Position numbers and translations under genes: made by a program. A DNA stretch of 64,000 nt from Hydractinia symbiolongicarpus (lineage: Eukaryota > Cnidaria > Hydrozoa > Anthoathecata > Hydractiniidae): positions 31,002,001-31,066,000 of the forward strand of contig NC_079884.1 of the NCBI RefSeq assembly GCF_029227915.1, given 5' to 3'. Positions 38,095 to 50,986 of the stretch are shown here, piece after piece. Positions within the stretch are counted from its first letter, which is position 1. Every line of letters starts with the position of its first letter. The notes beneath the pieces were generated by a model. It saw only the letters and a program-made list of their open reading frames with translations, was not told the DNA's origin and did no database searches.

Positions 38095-41000
38095 TGGACT
38101 CGGCCCGTATAGTCAAAAGTATACAAAGAAAGTACCCAGGGAGTAAACTCATTTCCCGAACGATTTTTTAAATTTTTTTTTCACCACTAAAACGCATGAG
38201 ACTTGTAGTTTTCAAAAATGTTTTCATTTTTGATGAGACGCTTAATGAAAGAGGTTTAATCACCGGCAAACAAAATCCCGCGATTTCCCGTAAATCCGGG
38301 GCTTGGCCCGTATAGTCAAAAGTATACAAAGAAAGTACCCAGGAAGTAAACTCATTTCCCAAACGATTTTTTATAATATTTTTTTACAACTAAATGCATG
38401 AGACTTGTAGTTTTCAAAAATGTTTTCATATTTGATGGGACGCTGAATAAAAGAAGTTTAATCGCCGGCAAACGAAAACCCGCGATTTCCCGTAAATCCC
38501 AGGCTTGGCCCGTATAGTCAAAAGTATACAAAGAAAGTACCCAGGGAGTAAACTCATTTCCCGAACGATTTTTTAAATTTTTTTTTCACCACTAAAACGC
38601 ATGAGACTTGTAGTTTTCAAAAATGTTTTCATTTTGATGAGACGCTTAATGAAAGAGGTTTAATCACCGGCAAACAAAATCCCGCGATTTCCCGTAAATC
38701 CGGGGCTTAGCCCGTATAGTCGAATGTATACAAAGAAAGTACCCAGGGAGTAAACTCATTTCCCGAACGATTTTTTAAATTTTTTTTTCACCACTAAAAC
38801 GCATGAGACTTGTAGTTTTCAAAAATGTTTTCATTTTTGATGAGACGCTGAATAAAAGAAGTTTAATTGCCGGCAAACGAAAACCCGCCATTTCCCGTAA
38901 ACCCCGGACTCGGCCCGTATAGTCAAAAGTATACAAAGAAAGTACCCAGGGAGTAAACTCATTTCCCGAACGATTTTTTATATTATTTTTTTACCACTAA
39001 ACGCATGAGACTTGTAGTTTTCAAAAATGTTTTCATATTTGATGGGACGCTGAATAAAAGAAGTTTAATCGCCGGCAAACGAAAATCCGCGATTTCCCGT
39101 AAATCCCGGGCTCGGCCCGTATAGTCAAATGTATACAAAGAAAATACCCAGGGAGTAAACTCATTTCCCGAACGATTTTTTAAATTATTTTTTCACCACT
39201 AAAACGCAGGAGACTTGTAGTTTTCAAAAATGTTTTCATTTTTGATGAGAAGCTTAATGAAAGAGGTTTAATCGCCGGCAAACGAAATCCCGCGATTTCC
39301 CGTAAATCCGGGGCTTGGCCCGTATAGTCAAATGTAAACAAAGAAAGTACCCAGGGAGTAAACTCATTTCCCGAACGATTTTTTATATTATTTTTTTACC
39401 ACTAAACGCATGAGACTTGTAGTTTTCAAAAATGTTTTCATATTTGATGGGACGCTGAATAAAAGAAGTTTAATCGCCGGCAAACGAAAATCCGCGATTT
39501 CCCGTAAATCCCGGGCTCGGCCGGTATAGTCAAAAGTATACAAAGAAAGTACCCAGGGAGTAAACTCATTTCCCGAACGATTTTTTATATTATTTTTTTA
39601 CCACTAAACGCATGAGACTTGTAGTTTTCAAAAATGTTTTCATTTTTGATAAGACGCTTAATGAAAGAGGTTTAATCGCCGGCAAACTAAATCCCGCGAT
39701 TTCCCGTAAATCCGGGGCTTGGCCCGTATAGTCGAATGTATACAAAGAAAGTACCCAGGGAGTAAACTCATTTCCCGAACGATTTTTTAAATTATTTTTT
39801 TACCACTAAAACGCAGGAGACTTGTAGTTTTCAAAAATGTTTTCATTTTTGATAAGACGCTTAATGAAAGAGGTTTAATCGCCGGAAAACTAAATCCCGC
39901 GATTTCCCGTAAATCCGGGGCTTAGCCCGTATAGTCGAATGTATACAAAGAAAGTACCCAGGGAGTAAACTCATTTCCCGAACGATTTTTTAAATTTTTT
40001 TTTCACCACTAAAACGCATGAGACTTGTAGTTTTCAAAAATGTTTTCATTTTTGATGAGACGCTGAATAAAAGAAGTTTAATTGCCGGCAAACGAAAACC
40101 CGCCATTTCCCGTAAACCCCGGACTCGGCCCGTATAGTCAAAAGTATACAAAGAAAGTACCCAGGGAGTAAACTCATTTCCCGAACGATTTTATATATTA
40201 TTTTTTTACCACTAAACGCATGAGGCTTGTAGTTTTCAAAAATGTTTTCATTTTTGATGAGACGCTTAATGAAAGAGGTTTAAACGCCGGCAAACGAAAT
40301 CCCGCGATTTCCCGTAAATCCCGGGCTCGGCCGGTATAGTCAAAAGTATACAAAGAAAGTACCCAGGGAGTAAACTCATTTCCCGAACGATTTTTTAAAT
40401 TATTTTTTTACCACTAAACGCATGAGACTTGTAGTTTTCAAAAATGTTTTCATTTTTGATAAGACGCTTAATGAAAGAGGTTTAATCGCCGGCAAACTAA
40501 ATCCCGCGATTTCCCGTAAATCCGGGGCTTGGCCCGTATAGTCGAATGTATACAAAGAAAGTACCCAGGGAGTAAACTCATTTCCCGAACGATTTTTTAA
40601 ATTATTTTTTCACCACTAAAACGCAGGAGACTTGTAGTTTTCAAAAATGTTTTCATTTTTGATAAGACGCTTAATGAAAGAGGTTTAATCGCCGGAAAAC
40701 TAAATCCCGCGATTTCCCGTAAATCCAAGGCTTGGCCCGTATAGTCGAATGTATACAAAGAAAGTACCCAGGGAGTAAACTCATTTCCCGAACGATTTTT
40801 TAAATTTTTTTTCACCACTAAAACGCAGGAGACTTGTAGTTTTCAAAAATGTTTTCATTTTTGATGAGACGCTTAATGAAAGAGGTTTAATCGCCGGCAA
40901 ACGAAATCCCGCGATTTCCCGTAAATCCGGGGCTTGGCCCGTATAGTCAAATGTATACAAAGAAAGTACCCAGGGAGTAAACTCATTTCCCGAACGATTT

Positions 41001-42571
41001 TTTATATTATTTTTTTACCACTAAACGCATGAGACTTGTAGTTTTCAAAAATGTTTTCATATTTGATGGGACGCTGAATAAAAAAAGTTTAATCGCCGGC
41101 AAACGAAAATCCGCGATTTCCCGTAAATCCCGGGCTCGGCCGGTATAGTCAAAAGTATACAAAGAAAGTACCCAGGGAGTAAACTCATTTCCCGAACGAT
41201 TTTTTAAATTATTTTTTTACCACTAAACGCATGAGACTTGTAGTTTTCAAAAATGTTTTCATTTTTGATAAGACGCTTAATGAAAGAGGTTTAATCGCCG
41301 GCAAACTAAATCCCGCGATTTCCCGTAAATCCGGGGCTTGGCCCGTATAGTCGAATGTATACAAAGAAAGTACCCAGGGAGTAAACTCATTTCCCGAACG
41401 ATTTTTTAAATTATTTTTTCACCACTAAAACGCAGGAGACTTGTAGTTTTCAAAAATGTTTTCATTTTTGATAAGACGCTTAATGAAAGAGGTTTAATCG
41501 CCGGAAAACTAAATCCCGCGATTTCCCGTAAATCCGGGGCTTAGCCCGTATAGTCGAATGTATACAAAGAAAGTACCCAGGGAGTAAACTCATTTCCCGA
41601 ACGATTTTTTAAATTTTTTTTTCACCACTAAAACGCATGAGACTTGTAGTTTTCAAAAATGTTTTCATTTTTGATGAGACGCTGAATAAAAGAAGTTTAA
41701 TTGCCGGCAAACGAAAACCCGCCATTTCCCGTAAACCCCGGACTCGGCCCGTATAGTCAAAAGTATACAAAGAAAGTACCCAGGGAGTAAACTCATTTCC
41801 CGAACGATTTTTTATATTATTTTTTTACCACTAAACGCATGAGACTTGTAGTTTTCAAAAATGTTTTCATATTTGATGGGACGCTGAATAAAAGAAGTTT
41901 AATCGCCGGCAAACGAAAATCCGCGATTTCCCGTAAATCCCGGGCTCGGCCCGTATAGTCAAATGTATACAAAGAAAATACCCAGGGAGTAAACTCATTT
42001 CCCGAACGATTTTTTAAATTATTTTTTCACCACTAAAACGCAGGAGACTTGTAGTTTTCAAAAATGTTTTCATTTTTGATGAGACGCTTAATGAAAGAGG
42101 TTTAATCGCCGGCAAACGAAATCCCGCGATTTCCCGTAAATCCGGGGCTTGGCCCGTATAGTCAAATGTATACAAAGAAAGTACCCAGGGAGTAAACTCA
42201 TTTCCCGAACGATTTTTTATATTATTTTTTTACCACTAAACGCATGAGACTTGTAGTTTTCAAAAATGTTTTCATATTTGATGGGACGCTGAATAAAAGA
42301 AGTTTAATCGCCGGCAAATGAAAATCCGCGATTTCCCGTAAATCCCGGGCTCGGCCGGTATAGTCAAAAGTATACAAAGAAAGTACCCAGGGAGTAAACT
42401 CATTTCCCGAACGATTTTTTAAATTATTTTTTTACCACTAAACGCATGAGACTTGTAGTTTTCAAAAATGTTTTCATTTTTGATAAGACGCTTAATGAAA
42501 GAGGTTTAATCGCAGGCAAACTAAATCCCGCGATTTCCCGTAAATCCGGGGCTTGGCCCGTATAGTCGAAT
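38095..42571. repeat. Nested 4-monomer and 14-monomer repeats
   Basis: GCCGGAAAACTAAATCC, a rare variant, lies at 39881, 40691 and 41500, giving a 4-monomer step of about 810 bp. A longer step of about 2,834 bp (14 monomers) links AAGAAAATACCC near 39.14 kb and 41.97 kb. The TTAATTGCCGGC class II monomer at 38.86, 40.08 and 41.70 kb fits the same nesting (six plus eight monomers). GGCCGGTATAG near 39.53, 40.33, 41.14 and 42.36 kb is a further marker. All monomers here end in ACCCAGGGAG or a variant of it; the CCCTGTGAG type is missing. Confidence 0.78.
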
Positions 42572-45500
42572 GTATACAAAGAAAGTACCCAGGGAGTAAA
42601 CTCATTTCCCGAACGATTTCTTAAATTATTTTTTCACCACTAAAACGCAGGAGACTTGTAGTTTTCAAAAATGTTTTCATTTTTGATAAGACGCTTAATG
42701 AAAGAGGTTTAATCGCCGGAAAACTAAATCCCGCGATTTCCCGTAAATCCGGGGCTTGGCCCGTATAGTCGAATGTATACAAAGAAAGTACCCAGGGAGT
42801 AAACTCATTTCCCGAACGATTTTTTAAATTTTTTTTTCACCACTAAAACGCATGAGACTTGTAGTTTTCAAAAATGTTTTCATTTTTGATGAGACGCTTA
42901 ATGAAAAAGGTTTAATCGCCGGCAAACGAAAACACGCGATTTCCCGTAAATCCCAGGCTTGGCCCGTATAGTCAAAAGTATACAAAGAAAGTACCCAGGG
43001 AGTAAACCCATTTCCCAAACGATTTTTTATAATATTTTTTTACCACTAAACGCATGGGACTTGTAGTTTTCAAAAATGTTTTCATATTTGATGGGACGCT
43101 GAATAAAAGAAGTTTAATCGCCGGCAAACGAAAATCCGCGATTTCCCGTAAATCCTGGACTCGGCCCGTATAGTCAAAAGTATACAAAAAAAGTACCCAG
43201 GGAGTAAACTTATTTCCCGAACGATTTTTTAAATTAATTTTTCACCACTAAAACGCATGAGACTTGTAGTTTTCAAAAATGTTTTCATTTTTGATGAGAC
43301 GCTTAATGAAAGAGGTTTAATCACCAGCAAACAAAATCCCGCGATTTCCCGTAAATCCGGGGCTTAGCCCGTATAGTCGAATGTATACAAAGAAAGTACC
43401 CAGGGAGTAAACTCATTTCCCGAACGATTTTTTAAATTTTTTTTTCACCACTAAAACGCATGAGACGTGTAGTTTTCAAAAATGTTTTCATTTTTGATGA
43501 GACGCTGAATAAAAGAAGTTTAATCGCTGGCAAACGAAAACCCGCCATTTCCCGTAAACTCCGGACTCGGCCCGTATAGTCAAAAGTATACAAAGAAAGT
43601 ACCCAGGGAGTAAACTCACTTCTCGAACGATTTTTTATATTATTTTTTTACCACTAAACGCATCAGACTTGTAGTTTTCAAAAATGTTTTCATATTTGAT
43701 GGGACGCTGAATAAAAGAAGTTTAATCGCCGGCAAACGAAAATCCGCGATTTCCCGTAAATCCCGGACTCGGCCCGTATAGTCAAAAGTATACAAAGAAA
43801 GTACCCAGGGAGTAAACTCATTTCCCGAACGATTTTTTAAATTATTTTTTCACCACTAAAACGCAGGAGACTTGTAGTTTTCAAAAATGTTTTCATTTTT
43901 GATAAGACGCTTAATGAAAGAGGTTTAATCGCCGGAAAACTAAATCCTGCGATTTCCCGTAAATCTGGGGCTTGGCCCGTATAGTCGAATGTATACAAAG
44001 AAAGTACCCAGGGAGTAAACTCATTTCCCGAACGATTTTTTAAATTTTTTTTTCACCACTAAAACGCATGAGACTTGTAGTTTTCAAAAATGTTTTCATT
44101 TTTGATGAGACGCTTAATGAAAAAGGTTTAATCGCCGGCAAACGAAAACACGCGATTTCCCGTAAATCCCAGGCTTGGCCCGTATAGTCAAAAGTATACA
44201 AAGAAAGTACCCAGGGAGTAAACCCATTTCCCAAACGATTTTTTATAATATTTTTTTACCACTAAACGCATGAGACTTGTAGTTTTCAAAAATGTTTTCA
44301 TATTTGATGGGACGCTGAATAAAAGAAGTTTAATCGCCGGCAAACGAAAATCCGCGATTTCCCGTAAATCCTGGACTCGGCCCGTATAGTCAAAAGTATA
44401 CAAAGAAAGTACCCAGGGAGTAAACTTATTTCCCGAACGATTTTTTAAATTATTTTTTCACCACTAAAACGCATGAGACTTGTAGTTTTCAAAAATGTTT
44501 TCATTTTTGATGAGACGCTTAATGAAAGAGGTTTAATCACCAGCAAACAAAATCCCGCGATTTCCCGTAAATCCGGGGCTTAGCCCGTATAGTCGAATGT
44601 ATATAAAGAAAGTACCCAGGGAGTAAACTCATTTCCCGAACGATTTTTTAAATTTTTTTTTCACCACTAAAACGCATGAGACGTGTAGTTTTTAAAAATG
44701 TTTTCATTTTTGATGAGACGCTGAATAAAAGAAGTTTAATCGCCGGCAAACGAAAACCCGCCATTTCCCGTAAACTCCGGACTCGGCCCGTATAGTCAAA
44801 AGTATACAAAGAAAGTACCCAGGGAGTAAACTCACTTCTCGAACGATTTTTTATATTATTTTTTTACCACTAAACGCATCAGACTTGTAGTTTTCAAAAA
44901 TGTTTTCATATTTGATGGGACGCTGAATAAAAGAAGTTTAATCGCCGGCAAACGAAAATCCGCGATTTCCCGTAAATCCCGGACTCGGCCCGTATAGTCA
45001 AAAGTATACAAAGAAAGTACCCAGGGAGTAAACTCATTTCCCGAACGATTTTTTAAATTATTTTTTCACCACTAAAACGCAGGAGACTTGTAGTTTTCAA
45101 AAATGTTTTCATTTTTGATAAGACGCTTAATGAAAGAGGTTTAATCGCCGGAAAACTAAATCCTGCGATTTCCCGTAAATCCAGGGCTTGGCCCGTATAG
45201 TCGAATGTATACAAAGAAAGTACCCAGGGAGTAAACTCATTTCCCGAACGATTTTTTAAATTTTTTTTTCACCACTAAAACGCATGAGACTTGTAGTTTT
45301 CAAAAATGTTTTCATTTTTGATGAGACGCTTAATGAAAAAGGTTTAATCGCCGGCAAACGAAAACACGCGATTTCCCGTAAATCCCAGGCTTGGCCCGTA
45401 TAGTCAAAAGTATACAAAGAAAGTACCCAGGGAGTAAACCCATTTCCCAAACGATTTTTTATAATATTTTTTTACCACTAAACGCATGAGACTTGTAGTT

Positions 45501-47411
45501 TTCAAAAATGTTTTCATATTTGATGGGACGCTGAATAAAAGAAGTTTAATCGCCGGCAAACGAAAATCCGCGATTTCCCGTAAATCCTGGACTCGGCCCG
45601 TATAGTCAAAAGTATACAAAGAAAGTACCCAGGGAGTAAACTTATTTCCCGAACGATTTTTTAAATTATTTTTTCACCACTAAAACGCATGAGACTTGTA
45701 GTTTTCAAAAATGTTTTCATTTTTGATGAGACGCTTAATGAAAGAGGTTTAATCACCAGCAAACAAAATCCCGCGATTTCCCGTAAATCCGGGGCTTAGC
45801 CCGTATAGTCGAATGTATATAAAGAAAGTACCCAGGGAGTAAACTCATTTCCCGAACGATTTTTTAAATTTTTTTTTCACCACTAAAACGCATGAGACGT
45901 GTAGTTTTTAAAAATGTTTTCATTTTTGATGAGACGCTGAATAAAAGAAGTTTAATCGCCGGCAAACGAAAACCCGCCATTTCCCGTAAACTCCGGACTC
46001 GGCCCGTATAGTCAAAAGTATACAAAGAAAGTACCCAGGGAGTAAACTCATTTCTCGAACGATTTTTTATATTATTTTTTTACCACTAAACGCATGAGAC
46101 TTGTAGTTTTCAAAAATGTTTTCATATTTGATGAGACGCTGAATAAAAGAAGTTTAATCGCCGGCAAACGAAAATCCGCGATTTCCCGTAAATCCCGGAC
46201 TCGGCCCGTATAGTCAAAAGTATACAAAGAAAGTACCCAGGGAGTAAACTCATTTCCCGAACGATTTTTTAAATTATTTTTTCACCACTAAAACGCAGGA
46301 GACTTGTAGTTTTCAAAAATGTTTTCATTTTTGATAAGACGCTTAATGAAAGAGGTTTAATCGCCGGAAAACTAAATCCCGCGATTTCCCGTAAATCCGG
46401 GGCTTGGCCCGTATAGTCGAATGTATACAAAGAAAGTACCCAGGGAGTAAACTCATTTCCCGAACGATTTTTTAAATTTTTTTTTCACCACTAAAACGCA
46501 TGAGACTTGTAGTTTTCAAAAATGTTTTCATTTTTGATGAGACGCTTAATGAAAAAGGTTTAATCGCCGGCAAACGAAAACACGCGATTTCCCGTAAATC
46601 CCAGGCTTGGCCCGTACAGTCAAAAGTATACAAAGAAAGTACCCAGGGAGTAAACCCATTTCCCAAACGATTTTTTATAATATTTTTTTACCACTAAACG
46701 CATGAGACTTGTAGTTTTCAAAAATGTTTTCATATTTGATGGGACGCTGAATAAAAGAAGTTTAATCGCCGGCAAACGAAAATCCGCGATTTCCCGTAAA
46801 TCCTGGACTCGGCCCGTATAGTCAAAAGTATACAAAGAAAGTACCCAGGGAGTAAACTTATTTCCCGAACGATTTTTTAAATTATTTTTTCACCACTAAA
46901 ACGCATGAGACTTGTAGTTTTCAAAAATGTTTTCATTTTTGATGAGACGCTTAATGAAAGAGGTTAAATCACCAGCAAACAAAATCCCGCGATTTCCCGT
47001 AAATCCGGGGCTTAGCCCGTATAGTCGAATGTATACAAAGAAAGTACCCAGGGAGTAAACTCATTTCCCGAACGATTTTTTAAATTTTTTTTTCACCACT
47101 AAAACGCATGAGACGTGTAGTTTTTAAAAATGTTTTCATTTTTGATGAGACGCTGAATAAAAGAAGTTTAATCGCCGGCAAACGAAAACCCGCCATTTCC
47201 CGTAAACTCCGGACTCGGCCCGTATAGTCAAAAGTATACAAAGAAAGTACCCAGGGAGTAAACTCATTTCCCGAACGATTTTTTATATTATTTTTTTACC
47301 ACTAAACGCATGAGACTTGTAGTTTTCAAAAATGTTTTCATATTTGATGGGACGCTGAATAAAAGAAGTTTAATCGCCGGCAAACGAAAATCCGCGATTT
47401 CCCGTAAATCC
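42572..47411. repeat. 6-monomer higher-order repeat (1,216 bp), about four copies
   Basis: The marker GCCGGAAAACTAAATC lies at 42715, 43931, 45147 and 46363, exactly 1,216 bp apart. Each unit has six distinct monomers in order: GATAAGACGC with GGAAAACTAAATC; AAACACGCGATTTCC; CATATTTGATGGG with ATCCTGGACTCGG; ATCACCAGCAAAC with GGCTTAGCCCG; GAGACGTGTAG; and a class II CATATTTGATG monomer. The first three copies are complete and the fourth loses the pattern after 47411. No length change is seen between copies; differences are single bases. Confidence 0.92.
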
Positions 47412-48426
47412 TGGACTCGGCCCGTATAGTCAAAAGTATACAAAGAAAGTACCCAGGGAGTAAACTCATTTCCCGAACCATTTTTTAAATAATTTTTTTA
47501 CCGCTAAAACGCATGAGACTTGTAGTTTTCAAAAATGTTTTCATTTTTGATGAGACGCTTAATGAAAGAGGTTTAATCACCGGCAAACGAAATCCCGCGA
47601 TTTCCCGTAAATCCAGGGCTTGGCCCGTATAGTCGAATGTATAGAAAGAAAGTACCCAGGGAATAAACTCATTTCCCGAACGTTTTTTTAAATTATTTTT
47701 TCACCACTAAAACGCAGGAGACTTGTAGTTTTCAAAAATGTTTTCATTTTTGATGAGACGCTTAATAAAAGAGGTTCAATCGCCGGCCAACGAAATCCCG
47801 CGATTTCCCGTAAATCCGGAGCTTGGCCCGTATAGTGGAATGTATACAAAGAAAGTACCCAGGGAGTAAACTCATTTCCCGAACGATTTTTTAAATTTTT
47901 TTTTCACCACTAAAACGCATGAGACTTGTAGTTTTCAAAAATGTTTTCATTTTTGATGAGACGCTAAATGAAAGAGGTTTAATTGCCGGCAAACGAAAAC
48001 CCGCGATTTCCCGTAAATCCCGGGATTGGCCCGTATAGTCGAATGTATACAAAGAAAGTACCCTGTGAGTAAACTCATTTCCAGAACGATTTTTTAAATT
48101 ATTTTTTCACCACTAAAAGGCATAAGACTTGTAGTTTCTAAAAATGTTTTTATTTTTGATGAGACGCTGAATAAAAGAAGTTTAATCGTCGGCAAACGAA
48201 AACCCGCGATTTCCCGTAAATCCCGGCTTGGCCCGTATAGTCAAAAGTATACAAAGAAAGTACCCAGGGAGTAAACTCATTTCCCGAACGATTTTATAAA
48301 TTGTTTTTTCACCACTAAAACGCATGAGACTTGTAGTTTTCAAAAATGTTTTCATTTTTGATGAGACGCTGAATAAAAGAAGTTTAATCGCCAGCAAACG
48401 AAAACTCGCCATTTCCCGTAAACCCC
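47412..48426. repeat. Mixed satellite monomers right of the 6-mer
   Basis: About five monomers. CGAACCATTTTTTAAATAA and ACCGCTAAAACG near 47.48 kb form a rare tail also seen at 54.97, 58.82 and 62.87 kb. The CCCTGTGAG type reappears near 48.06 kb. GGTTCAATCGCCGGCC near 47.78 kb is a private variant. Confidence 0.75.
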
Positions 48427-49438
48427 GGACTCGGCCCGTATAGTCAAAAGTATACAAAGAAAGTACCCAGGGAGTAAACTCATTTCCCGAACGATTTTTA
48501 TATTATTTTTTTACCACTAAACGCAGGAGACTTGTAGTTTTCAAAAATGTTTTCATATTTGATGGGACGCTGAATAAAAGAAGTTTAATCGCCGGCAAAC
48601 GATAATCCGCGATTTCCCGTAAATCCCAGGCTTGGCCCGTATAGTCGAATGTACACAAAGAAAGTACCCTGTGAGTAAACTCATTTCCAAAACGATTTTT
48701 TAAATTATCTTTTCACCACAAAAACGCATGAGACTTGTAGTTTTCAAAAATGTTTTCATTTTTGATGAGACGCTGAATAAAAGAAGTTTAATCGCCGGCA
48801 AACGAAAACCCGCCATTTCCCGTAAACCCCGGACTCGGCCCGTATAGTCAAAAGTATACAAAGAAAGTACCCAGGGAGTAAACTCATTTCCCGAACGATT
48901 TTTTATATTATTTTTTTACCACTAAACGCATGAGACTTGTAGTTTTCAAAAATGTTTTCATATTTGAAGGGACGCTGAATAAAAGAAGTTTAATCGCCGG
49001 CAAACGAAAATCCGCGACTTCCCGTAAATCCTGGACTCGGCCCGTATAGTCAAAAGTATACAAAGAAAGTACCCAGGGAGTAAACTCATTTCCCGAACGA
49101 TTTTTATATTATTTTTTTACCACTAAACGCAGGAGACTTGTAGTTTTCAAAAATGTTTTCATATTTGATGGGACGCTGAATAAAAGAAGTTTAATCGCCG
49201 GCAAACGATAATCCGCGATTTCCCGTAAATCCCAGGCTTGGCCCGTATAGTCGAATGTACACAAAGAAAGTACCCTGTGAGTAAACTCATTTCCAAAACG
49301 ATTTTTTAAATTATCTTTTCACCACAAAAACGCATGAGACTTGTAGTTTTCAAAAATGTTTTCATTTTTGATGAGACGCTGAATAAAAGAAGTTTAATCG
49401 CCGGCAAACGAAAACCCGCCATTTCCCGTAAACCCCGG
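48427..49438. repeat. 3-monomer repeat (606 bp), about 1.7 copies
   Basis: Bases from 48427 match those from 49033 at an offset of 606 bp up to 49438. Shared rare variants are CGATTTTTATATTATT, AACGATAATCCGCG, AATGTACACAAAG, TTATCTTTTCACCACAAAAACG and the CAGGAGAC start on a CATATTTGATGGG monomer. The monomer at 48525-48727 is itself a class II to class I chimera. Confidence 0.83.
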
Positions 49439-50986
49439 GCTTGGCCCGTATAGTCGAATGTATACAAAGAAAGTACCCTGTGAGTAAACTTGATTTCCAA
49501 AACGATTTTTTAAATTATCTTTTCACCACTAAAACGCATGAGACTTGTAGTTTTCAAAAATGTTTTCATTTTTGATGAGACGCTGAATAAAAGAAGTTTA
49601 ATCGCCGGCAAACGAAAACCCGCCATTTCCCGTAAACCCCGGACTCGGCCCGTATAGTCAAAAGTATACAGAGAAAGTACCCAGGGAGTAAACTCATTTC
49701 CCGAACGATTTTTTATATTATTTTTTTACCACTAAACGCATGAGGCTTGTAGTTTTCAAAAATGCTTACATATTTGATGGGACGCTGAATAAAAGAAGTT
49801 TAATCGCCGGCAAACGAAAATCTGCGATTTCCCGTAAATCCTGGACTCGGCCCGTATAGTCAAAAGTATACAAAGAAAGTACCCAGGGAGTAAACTCATT
49901 TCCCGAACGATTTTTTAAATTATTTTTTCACCACTAAAACGCATGAGACTTGTAGTTTTCAAAAATGTTTTCATTTTTGATGAGACGCTTAATGAAAGAG
50001 GTTTAATCACCGGCAAACAAAATCAGGCGATTTCCCGTAAATCCGGGGATTAGCCCGTATAGTCGAATGTATACAAAGAAAGTACCCAGGGAGTAAACTC
50101 ATTTCCCGAACGATTTTTTAATTTTTTTTTTCACCACTAAAACGCATGAGACTTGTAGTTTTTCAAAAATGTTTTCATTTTTGATGAGACGCTGAATAAA
50201 AGAAGTTTAATCGCCGGCAAACGAAAACCCGCCATTTCCCGTAAACCCTGGACTCGGCCCGTATAGTCAAAAGTATACAAAGAAAGTACCCAGGGAGTAA
50301 ACTCATTTCCCGAACGATTTTTTATATTATTTTTTTACCACTAAACGCATGAGACTTGTAGTTTTTAAAAATGTTTTCATATTTGATGGGACGCTGAATA
50401 AAAGAAGTTTAATCGCCGGCAAACGAAAACCCGCCATTTCCCGTAAACCCTGGACTCGGCCCGTATAGTCAAAAGTATACAAAGAAAGTACCCAGGGAGT
50501 AAACTCATTTCCCGAACGATTTTTTATATTATTTTTTTACCACTAAACGCATGAGACTTGTAGTTTTTAAAAATGTTTTCATATTTGATGAGACGCTTAA
50601 TAAAAGAGGTTTAATCGCCGGCAAACGAAATCCCGCGATTTCCCGTAAATCCGGAGCTTGGCCCGTATAGTCGAATGTATACAAAGAAAGTACCCAGGGA
50701 GTAAACTCATTTCCCGAACGATTTTTTAAATTTTTTTTTCACCACTAAAACGCATGAGACTTGTAGTTTTCAAAAATGTTTTCATTTTTGATGAGACGCT
50801 TAATGAAAGAGGTTTAATTGCCGGCAAACGAAAACCCGCGATTTCCCGTAAATCCCGGGATTGGCCCGTATAGTCAAAAGTATACAAAGAAAGTACCCAG
50901 GGAGTAAACTCATTTCCAGAACGATTTTTTAAATTATTTTTTCACCACTAAAAGGCATAAGACTTGTAGTTTCTAAAAATGTTTTT
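49439..50986. repeat. Mixed satellite monomers with one single-monomer duplication
   Basis: About eight monomers. CCGTAAACCCTGGACTCGG occurs at 50239 and 50442, within adjacent class II copies 203 bp apart that also share the TATATTATTTTTTTACC tail, so one monomer step was duplicated. AATGCTTACATATTTG near 49.76 kb is a private variant. Confidence 0.74.
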
